The translations under genes were made by a program, and so were the position numbers. The notes under the pieces were generated by a model, which made no database searches, was not told the origin of the DNA, and saw only the letters and a list, made by a program, of their open reading frames with translations. Of a stretch of 15,936 bases of DNA, positions 1 to 5,722 are shown in pieces (position 1 is the stretch's first letter; the number at the start of each line of letters is the position of its first letter). Source of the stretch: an uncultured Hyphomicrobiales bacterium (GTDB lineage: Bacteria > Pseudomonadota > Alphaproteobacteria > Rhizobiales > Beijerinckiaceae); NCBI GenBank assembly GCA_903918155.1, contig CAIXDD010000251.1, positions 1 through 15,936 of the forward strand, read 5' to 3'.

Positions 1-446
1 ACGGTCGTCAGCATCTCCATATCGTTCATCGCTCGTCGGAAATAGACCAGGGAGCCGAAGACGGCGATTGAAGAGACGCCAAAGATGAGAATGGAGGAGT
101 AAAGAACGAGCTTATTGTTGCGGCGCGTGCCTTCTACAAGTTTGAACGTTTCCGCGCGCAACCGTTGAATTTCCTGCGCGGAATCCACCGCGGTGCTGGC
201 GGCCTCCAAGGCGATTTCAATGGCTTCGTCGATATGCGTCTTGCGCGCCGGATCGGACGGCTTGGGTTCCGCAGCGGGTTCATTTGATTTCGCCACGGGG
301 GGACCGACGGCGAGAGATTGCGCCTTCGCCTCGCCTTTCACGTTCGCCGCAGGCTGACCAGCCGCAGCGGCCGCGCCAGTAGGCGCAGCCTCGGTAACTG
401 CGGCTTTTTTATCTGCGGCGATTTTCTTCTTCGGCTTCTCGCTCAT
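1..446 (-). CDS. Uncharacterised single-pass membrane protein (C-terminal end outside window)
   Basis: I do not recognise this gene. The visible 148 codons begin with ATG at 446, preceded by AAAGGAG seven bases upstream. Residues 1-70 are rich in Lys, Ala and Pro and probably disordered. Residues 71-110 look helical, possibly coiled coil, and are charged. Residues 112-135 (from KLVLYSSILIF to SLVYF) form one clear membrane segment without a cleavage site. The rest, predicted beyond the membrane, runs off the left edge. The start overlaps the stop of the upstream cysteine-rich gene in an ATGA, so it is probably translated as the last visible member of the fliK-flhB unit. Location suggests a link to the flagellum, but nothing in the sequence shows a function. 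It is not FlhA, which would begin with several membrane segments. Confidence 0.75.
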   Translation of the reverse strand, partial: MSEKPKKKIAADKKAAVTEAAPTGAAAAAGQPAANVKGEAKAQSLAVGPPVAKSNEPAAEPKPSDPARKTHIDEAIEIALEAASTAVDSAQEIQRLRAETFKLVEGTRRNNKLVLYSSILIFGVSSIAVFGSLVYFRRAMNDMEMLTT

Positions 447-634
447 CGCGAACTCCTTTGCGCCCAACCTGCGACGCTTTCTTCTCGTTTCTGGCAAGGC
501 TTGCCCGAGGCGGCCATCACTTCGAGCGATGGTACGCGAACCGTTTCGAAACCGAACGCCCGGCAAGCATAGGGACGTCGGGCGTTATAGGTGATGACGA
601 AATGCCTGCAGCCAAAGCAGCTAGTCTGCTTCAT
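443..634 (-). CDS. Small four-cysteine protein coupled to flhB
   Basis: A 63-residue protein with Cys at 6, 9, 24 and 47 and His at 11. The N-terminal pattern is C-x2-CRHFVITY, then RRPYACRAFGF and a conserved-looking ASGKPC. I recall similar short proteins in other proteobacteria, sometimes labelled uracil-DNA glycosylase, a label this size cannot support. The spacing of the cysteines suggests a zinc or other metal site; that is inference. The ATG at 634 sits in the ATGA overlap with the flhB stop, and its own TGA overlaps the next ATG in the same way, so it is locked into the operon by coupling at both ends. The last 12 residues look unconserved. A role in flagellar assembly is possible only by association. 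Confidence 0.8.
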   Translation of the reverse strand: MKQTSCFGCRHFVITYNARRPYACRAFGFETVRVPSLEVMAASGKPCQKREESVAGWAQRSSR

Positions 635-1764
635 GATTTCTCTCCCGAACGACGCCCGTTCGAGTCGAAGCGCAGGGTTTCAGGCACTTCGACATCCGGC
701 GGTTCGCCATTTGCGCCAGCCTGGAAGACGAAGCTCAGGACGGTCGCGGCGGCGCGGTAAAGATCAGCATGGATTTCCGCGCCGATTTCCGTCGTATAAT
801 ACAAGGCGCGCGTAAGAAGCGGCATTCGAAGAACCGGGATTCCTTTGGCCTCAGCCTTTTCCTTGATTTGCGCCGCAATGACATCCGCTCCCTTGGCGAT
901 GACTTTCGGCGCCGACCCTTCGGCGAAATCGTAATAAAGAGCGACAGCGAAATGCTGCGGGTTGACGAGAACGACCTGCGCCTTGTCGACGTCGGCGACA
1001 GAGCCGCGTTGGGCGATCTCCTGCTGGACCTTGCGAATGCGCGCGCGAATTTCAGGCGAGCCTTCGGTCTGTTTGTACTCGTCCTTCACTTCCTGCTTCG
1101 TCATCATCAACTTCTGATTATGCTTGTACCATTGAAGGCCTGCATCGCATATGCCGAGCACGGCGATGGCTCCAACCAGGACAAGAATGATCCAGACAGT
1201 CAATCCGCCGACTCTGTCGACTGCCGATTGCAATTCCACAAAGGTGAGCGAGACGATCTCCGGCAGGCTCCCAAGCACGATCCACACTCCTAACGCACAG
1301 AGCACGACGACCTTGGTGACGGACTTTGCCAGTTCGATCAACGCGTCGAGACCAAACATCCTCTTGAGGCCGGAGACGGGGGAAAGCCGGCTACCCTTGA
1401 AAGCCAAATTCGACGGAATGAAGTGAATTCCGCCGAGCAGAAATTGCGCGACGATCGCTGCGAGGATCAACGGCGTCGAAAACGCCAGTATGAGAATAAT
1501 TGAGGAGAGAAAACGATCCGCGAGCACGGGAAGAAGCGGTAAATCGCGGCTGAGCGCGGGCGTCACATCCATGCCATTGCGGAAAATGCCGACCAATTCT
1601 TGGAACATCTGACGACCGAAAAACGCAAAACAAGCCGCTCCCGTAAGAAGAACGCTCGCCATTACAAAATCTTTGGAAACAAGCAATTGCCCTTTCTCAA
1701 GGGAATCTTGTTTTCGTCGTTCCGTAGGTTGTTCTGTTTTTTCCTGTTCGCTCTCCTCAGACAT
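631..1764 (-). CDS. flhB: FlhB, flagellar export-gate switch protein
   Basis: Inner-membrane component of the flagellar type III export apparatus that switches substrate class from rod/hook to filament after self-cleavage. The 377 residues match the family length (about 380). The N-terminus has the family EKTEQPT...EKGQ pattern at 8-26. Four membrane segments lie near 34-50, 87-110, 148-168 and 187-209, followed by the cytoplasmic domain. The self-cleavage tetrapeptide reads N268-P269-Q270-H271, not the usual NPTH; Asn and Pro, between which the chain breaks, are kept. The ATG at 1764 shares one base with the fliR TGA. The 3' end overlaps the cysteine-rich gene. FliK, encoded upstream in the same unit, is the expected partner in the switch. 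flhA does not follow within the window. Confidence 0.97.
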   Translation of the reverse strand: MSEESEQEKTEQPTERRKQDSLEKGQLLVSKDFVMASVLLTGAACFAFFGRQMFQELVGIFRNGMDVTPALSRDLPLLPVLADRFLSSIILILAFSTPLILAAIVAQFLLGGIHFIPSNLAFKGSRLSPVSGLKRMFGLDALIELAKSVTKVVVLCALGVWIVLGSLPEIVSLTFVELQSAVDRVGGLTVWIILVLVGAIAVLGICDAGLQWYKHNQKLMMTKQEVKDEYKQTEGSPEIRARIRKVQQEIAQRGSVADVDKAQVVLVNPQHFAVALYYDFAEGSAPKVIAKGADVIAAQIKEKAEAKGIPVLRMPLLTRALYYTTEIGAEIHADLYRAAATVLSFVFQAGANGEPPDVEVPETLRFDSNGRRSGEKS

Positions 1765-2547
1765 CAGCGTCGCGCCTCCCCTAGAATGAGTTCGCGGCTA
1801 AGATCAGCGCTGGCCTGGATGAGGCCGTTGAACGCTGTTGCGAGAGAGGGCATCGAGATGAGCATCAAAGCAAGCCCGATGAGAATGGTCATGGGAAATC
1901 CAACCGAAAAGATGTTGAGCTGCGGAGCGACGCGCGTCAGCAGTCCAATAATGATATTAGCCAGCGACAGCGCAACCATGAGCGGCATCGCCACAAGAAG
2001 AGCCGCGGAAAAGATCAGACCTGCGCTCTGAACGATCCCAAGAAAGATGGCCGGGTCGACGGAGGCTTCAATGGGCAGCGCCGCGAAGCTGGAGCCGACA
2101 TGTCGCAAAAGAATATGGTGTCCATCCACGGTCAGGAAAATCAGCGTCAGAAGAATGGACAGGAATTGCGTGATCACCGGCGACTGGGCGCCCGATTGCG
2201 GATCCACCATCGAGGCGAAGCCGATCCCCATGGAAAATGCGATTTGCTCCCCCAGCCATGGCGACGGTGGCGAACGCGAATTGGAACAATAGGCCAATGG
2301 AAAGTCCAATGAGCGCCTCGCGAAAAATCGTCAGCGCGCCGATGGGACTTGCGATATCGACCTTGGGGACCGGCACGCTGCTGCTCAAAACGACTGCAAT
2401 GGAGAGCGCGATTAGAATACGAATAGGGACGGTGATGGCGGAGGCCGAAAAGAAAGGCGCGAAAATGAGCATGCCGGAAAGACGCACCGACAGAAGAAGG
2501 AGCGTCCACAAGCGTTCAATAAGGAGGTTTTGCTCAAGAACGATCAT
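1764..2547 (-). pseudogene. fliR: FliR, flagellar export gate, split by a one-base frameshift
   Basis: FliR is a polytopic membrane protein of the FliPQR export-gate core. The first part, from ATG at 2547, reads FliR sequence to about codon 99 (FREALIGLSIGLLFQ, then AMAG). The rest, from GEQIAFSMGIGFASMVDPQ to the stop at 1764, is in another frame. The break lies at a run of five G on the coding strand (2249-2253). Removing one G joins AMAG to EQIAFS and gives one open frame of 260 residues, the usual FliR length. As written, the first frame continues with unrelated sequence to a stop at 2068, giving 159 residues. The ATG overlaps the fliQ TGA (ATGA). All neighbours are intact, so a sequencing or assembly slip is as likely as a true mutation; programmed or slippage-based expression is less likely with only five G. 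Confidence 0.9.
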
Positions 2548-2816
2548 CTGCCGACTCGAGCGATCTCTGTGAAGACGGATTGAAAGAAATTACTGATCGT
2601 GGTCACCATGAACGGGCCGGAAAGAGCAAGGACCACCGCGACCACGACAAGTTTAGGCACGAATGTGAGCGTCGCTTCGTTAATCGACGTCGCCGCCTGG
2701 ACCATGCCGAGCACGAGGCCGACCGCGAGGGCCGCGAGAAGAACGGGGCCAACGGTGAAAAGAACGCTTTGAAGCGTTTCACGACCCACCATGGCGAACT
2801 GCTGATATTGCATCAT
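2544..2816 (-). CDS. fliQ: FliQ, flagellar export gate subunit
   Basis: A 90-residue membrane protein of the FliPQR core through which rod, hook and filament proteins leave the cytoplasm. Two hydrophobic hairpin segments lie near residues 17-40 (LFTVGPVLLAALAVGLVLG) and 52-76, with the family signature VQAATSINEATLTFVPKL between them. The length equals the family's usual 89-90. The start ATG at 2816 follows the fliP TGA with no gap and is followed by a second ATG, so either Met could initiate. The 3' end overlaps fliR by ATGA. Nothing odd is seen. Confidence 0.97.
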   Translation of the reverse strand: MMQYQQFAMVGRETLQSVLFTVGPVLLAALAVGLVLGMVQAATSINEATLTFVPKLVVVAVVLALSGPFMVTTISNFFQSVFTEIARVGR

Positions 2817-3572
2817 TCAGCCTTTCGTGAAGCTTTCGACCAGCGATGACATGGTCATGCTCCAGCCGTCGACAAGTACGAATAAGAGCAATTTGAAGGG
2901 CAGGGAGATCAATGTCGGAGAGAGCATCATCATCCCCAGCGACATGAGAAGACTGGCGACCACGATGTCGATCACCAGAAAGGGCAGAAAGAGCAGGAAG
3001 CCGATCGTGAAAGCGGTCTTCAGTTCGCTGAGGATAAACGCTGGCACGATGACGGCTACAGGCACGGCTTGAGGATTCTCATACCCAGTGTCGCCCTGCA
3101 TTTCCGCCATGAGCAAAAGGTCGGATTCGCGCGTGTGTCGAACCATGAAGCTTTTCATCACGTCAAGGCCGCGTACGCCAGCCTCTTCAGCGCCAATCTG
3201 TCCTGCGACATAGGGCGCGAAGGCCGTATCATTGATTTGTTTGAACGTGGGCGTCATGACGAACAGCGTCATAAAGAGAGCAAGGCCGACCAGCACCTGA
3301 TTGGGGGGCGTCTGTTGTGTGCCGAGCGCCTGACGCAGTATCGAAAGCGTCACGATAATGCGCGTGAAGCTCGTCGTGACGAGCAGGAGCGAAGGGAGCA
3401 ACGTCAGCGCTGTCATGAGCGCAAGCGTCTGAAGGGTCAGCGACAGAGTCTGGCCGCCGCTTTGCCCTTCAAGCTTGAGGAGCGGTATGTCGAACACCGA
3501 ACCCGTTTGGGCTTGCGCATCAACCGCGATCAAAAAGAAAACGCCGACGGCGAATATATAACGGGCAGTCAA
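2817..3572 (-). CDS. fliP: FliP, flagellar export gate subunit
   Basis: Core membrane protein of the flagellar export gate, forming the pore with FliQ and FliR. The 251 residues include an N-terminal signal peptide (hydrophobic run at 5-17, likely cut after AQA near 21), as is usual for FliP. Membrane segments follow at about 50-70, 90-108, 185-205 and 210-235. The family patterns TSFTRIIVTLSILRQALG and TPPNQVLVGLALFMT are present, as is FILSELKTAF. The start is TTG at 3572, supported by AGGAG at 3581-3585, eight bases upstream. This TTG overlaps the fliO stop as TTGA. fliQ follows directly. FliO, encoded just before, is the known assembly aid for FliP. Confidence 0.97.
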   Translation of the reverse strand: MTARYIFAVGVFFLIAVDAQAQTGSVFDIPLLKLEGQSGGQTLSLTLQTLALMTALTLLPSLLLVTTSFTRIIVTLSILRQALGTQQTPPNQVLVGLALFMTLFVMTPTFKQINDTAFAPYVAGQIGAEEAGVRGLDVMKSFMVRHTRESDLLLMAEMQGDTGYENPQAVPVAVIVPAFILSELKTAFTIGFLLFLPFLVIDIVVASLLMSLGMMMLSPTLISLPFKLLLFVLVDGWSMTMSSLVESFTKG

Positions 3573-3835
3573 TTCCGCTGCTCCTGCGATACGTCGCCAA
3601 GAACTTGCATCGCGCTCACACCTTCGCGATTAAGGGCGCAGGCGAGACGTTTTCCGCCGATCTCGACAACCATTATGCGGATGCCTGGCGCAATTGCGAT
3701 CGTCTCGCGCGCGGGCGTGTTGACGCCAAGGCGCGTGAAGAGGCGATCCCGCCATTTCAAAAGGAGGAACGCCGCAACGACGCCTATTGCCAGAAGCACC
3801 CAGGTCAGAGGGTTTGAGGCGAACAAGGGGCTCAA
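3569..3835 (-). CDS. fliO: FliO-like flagellar assembly membrane protein
   Basis: A short bitopic membrane protein whose family helps FliP fold into its ring. The 88 residues show one membrane segment at about 10-27 (LTWVLLAIGVVAAFLLLKW) and a small cytoplasmic domain with the weak FliO pattern: PARETIAIAPGIRIMVVEI, then GKRLACALNREGVSAM. FliO is poorly conserved, so the call rests on topology, size and position between fliN and fliP. The start at 3835 is TTG inside a TTGA overlap with the fliN stop. No later ATG would leave the membrane segment whole, so this start is the likely one. The 3' end overlaps fliP by TTGA. Confidence 0.88.
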   Translation of the reverse strand: MSPLFASNPLTWVLLAIGVVAAFLLLKWRDRLFTRLGVNTPARETIAIAPGIRIMVVEIGGKRLACALNREGVSAMQVLGDVSQEQRN

Positions 3836-4128
3836 AGGCTACGAACTCTCTTCTCCGGAGACACGATCTCTGTGAGGCGAATGCCGAGGCGCTCGCCGAC
3901 AAGCACAACTTCTCCTTTTGCGAGAAGAGTGCCGTTCACAAGAATATCGAGATGTTCGCCCGCGAGCCGTTCCAACTCGACCACAGACCCATCATTCAGC
4001 TTGAGAAGGTCGCCAATTGAGATCTTCGTTCCGCCGACCTCCACAGTCAGCTGAACCTCGATATTCTCAAGAAGTTTCAAGTTAGATCCGGCGATCTCGC
4101 CGGCATTGTCCTTGTCGCTGCCGCTCAT
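3832..4128 (-). CDS. fliN: FliN, flagellar C-ring switch protein
   Basis: Cytoplasmic switch-complex protein that forms the lower C ring with FliM and docks the FliH-FliI export complex. At 98 residues it is a short FliN, with a brief N-terminal tail (1-16) and one SpoA domain from about 17 to 93. Family residues visible are LLENIEVQLTVEVGGTKISI, then LNDGSVVELERLAGEHLDILVNG and the closing GEVVLVGERLGIRLTEIV. The ATG at 4128 overlaps the fliM TGA as ATGA. The stop overlaps the TTG of fliO. FliM, its structural partner, is encoded directly upstream, which favours balanced synthesis. Confidence 0.97.
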   Translation of the reverse strand: MSGSDKDNAGEIAGSNLKLLENIEVQLTVEVGGTKISIGDLLKLNDGSVVELERLAGEHLDILVNGTLLAKGEVVLVGERLGIRLTEIVSPEKRVRSL

Positions 4129-5108
4129 TGCTTGCCTCGCTTGTCTGTTCCACCGACGATCCGAAGTGCAAGATTGCGGTCCTGCTCGCCGAGCACTCCC
4201 TCAAGAAGTGGTTCGCCCTCAACGAAAATTTTCACCTGGTCGAACGATGGGATCTCTATGACTGAATTCTCGCGAAGTTGGATAAGCTCGCCTAAGGTCA
4301 CCGACGGATTGGCGATGCGCGGAACAAAGCTGAGGGGGACGCTCATGATCGCGTCGTTGAGAAGAGATTCCCACTTGAAGTCACGCCCGTCGCTGACGCG
4401 CTGGATCTTGCTGCGCAAAATCGTCGCGATTTGCTTCAACGCTTGACGAGGATAGATCACTTCCATCGTAAGTGGCTCAGCATAGGGCAGCTGTACTACG
4501 AAGGACGAAATGATGCAGACTTCCTGTCCTTCCACAAAGGAGGTGAAGGCGGGATTCGTCTCGCTGCCGATATAGTCGAAGGTGACGGGATAGATTTCTC
4601 GCCAGCATTCGTCGAGCGTCTTCAGCGCGCCATCGACGATGACCTGTAGAATGCGTTCCTCGGTGGGCGTAAATTCCGTCTGACGCGTGATTGGACAATC
4701 GCCGTTCCCGCCGAAAAACGAATTCACTAGGATTGCGATGAGACGCGGCGGGATCTGCAGAAGGATCATTCCCTTCAGGGCGTCCGCGCGCGCGGTGGTG
4801 AAGCTGACGAATTGGTCTGCGTTCTTCAAATACTCATCGAACCGCCGCGTCTCGGGCGGAAGCGTCGATATGCGAGGCATGAAGCGCAGCATCGGCAACA
4901 GCACGTTGCGCAATTGCCTGCCGAAGCGCTCATTGATCAGACGCAACGTATGAAGATCGCCCAACAGTCCAGCGTCTTCGCCGCCAAACACGTATGGCCG
5001 ATATTCAACGTTCTTGGCCACGCCCGAGCCAGCCTCGACGGTACCGTCGTTGAGCCCGTCGATGAGAGCGGAGACTTCTTCGTTGCTAAGTTTGCGCGTG
5101 CTGGCCAT
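4125..5108 (-). CDS. fliM: FliM, flagellar motor switch protein
   Basis: C-ring protein that binds phosphorylated CheY and reverses rotation. The 327 residues are normal for the family. Residues 7-16 (LSNEEVSALI) match the N-terminal CheY-binding helix. The middle domain runs from about 45 to 230 and carries the FliG-contact loop GGNG at 133-136. A SpoA domain covers about 250-320 (from NPSVTLGELIQLRENSVIEI to NLALRIV). The presence of the CheY motif suggests that this motor answers to chemotaxis signalling, although no che gene is in the window. The ATG at 5108 lies three bases after the fliL stop. The upstream ribosome site is weak, so coupling to fliL is likely. fliN overlaps the 3' end. 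Confidence 0.97.
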   Translation of the reverse strand: MASTRKLSNEEVSALIDGLNDGTVEAGSGVAKNVEYRPYVFGGEDAGLLGDLHTLRLINERFGRQLRNVLLPMLRFMPRISTLPPETRRFDEYLKNADQFVSFTTARADALKGMILLQIPPRLIAILVNSFFGGNGDCPITRQTEFTPTEERILQVIVDGALKTLDECWREIYPVTFDYIGSETNPAFTSFVEGQEVCIISSFVVQLPYAEPLTMEVIYPRQALKQIATILRSKIQRVSDGRDFKWESLLNDAIMSVPLSFVPRIANPSVTLGELIQLRENSVIEIPSFDQVKIFVEGEPLLEGVLGEQDRNLALRIVGGTDKRGKQ

Positions 5109-5111
5109 AGG

Positions 5112-5711
5112 TCACTGCATAACCAGAGCGGTGATATAGACGTTCTCGATGCCGCCGAAATCGGTCCGTTCAAGCAGGACACGATTGATCGCATCCTTGA
5201 TCAGTCCTTGAATGCGGCGGCGATTGTCTACGCCAACAAGATCTGCTTCGGTCTGCTCGGCGAGAACCGCGAGCACTTCCGATCGGATGGCGACTTCATG
5301 CCTCTGCACGTTTTCGATAACGCGCTTGTCATATTGGGTCGCCAGTCCAATCGCAGTTTGTACGAAGCGGCGGGAGCCCTTCATATTCGTCGTGAAATTA
5401 CCAGGAAACTCGAAATAGCTCGTGACATATTGTTCGCGCGAAGGAACGGGCTTGGCGCCAGAACTAGTATCGGCGCCCTTGGCTTTTTCGCCCGCCTCGC
5501 CCTTCGGGGCGTCTGATTTTCCGCCGTCGTCCGCCTTTTTCTCGATGACGATCGCCAGAGGATTTTCTTCTGCGGGCTTTGTGAGTTTCGTATAAAGCAA
5601 CGCCGCGCCAGCGCCGACGGCAAGCATCACGATAGCTCCAACGACACCAAGAAGAATCTTGACGATCGGCAGCTTCTTTTTTGTCGGTTCGGCTTCCGGT
5701 TCAGTGGCCAT
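5112..5711 (-). CDS. fliL: FliL, stator-associated basal-body protein
   Basis: Inner-membrane protein that rings the stator units and affects torque. The 199 residues comprise a Lys-rich cytoplasmic tail, one membrane helix at 15-40 (IVKILLGVVGAIVMLAVG), and a periplasmic linker (about 50-88) rich in Lys, Glu, Gly and Ala. A FliL domain of about 95-199 follows and ends in VYITALVMQ, the typical family finish (TALVMQ-like). Start ATG at 5711 is preceded by AAGGA, which overlaps the fliK stop (TAAGGA), so fliK and fliL are coupled with an 11-base gap. No separate promoter is visible before it. Confidence 0.95.
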   Translation of the reverse strand: MATEPEAEPTKKKLPIVKILLGVVGAIVMLAVGAGAALLYTKLTKPAEENPLAIVIEKKADDGGKSDAPKGEAGEKAKGADTSSGAKPVPSREQYVTSYFEFPGNFTTNMKGSRRFVQTAIGLATQYDKRVIENVQRHEVAIRSEVLAVLAEQTEADLVGVDNRRRIQGLIKDAINRVLLERTDFGGIENVYITALVMQ

Positions 5712-5722
5712 AGTCCGGTTCC

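Noticed and set aside
3042..3057. TGGCACG on the plus strand within fliP
   Set aside because: The -12 position reads CGGCT; it is antisense to fliP and no plus-strand gene follows.
3069..3875. Plus-strand open frame of 268 codons opposite fliP and fliO
   Set aside because: Antisense to clearly recognised fliP and fliO; composition (Arg/His/Glu-rich) is typical of a shadow frame.
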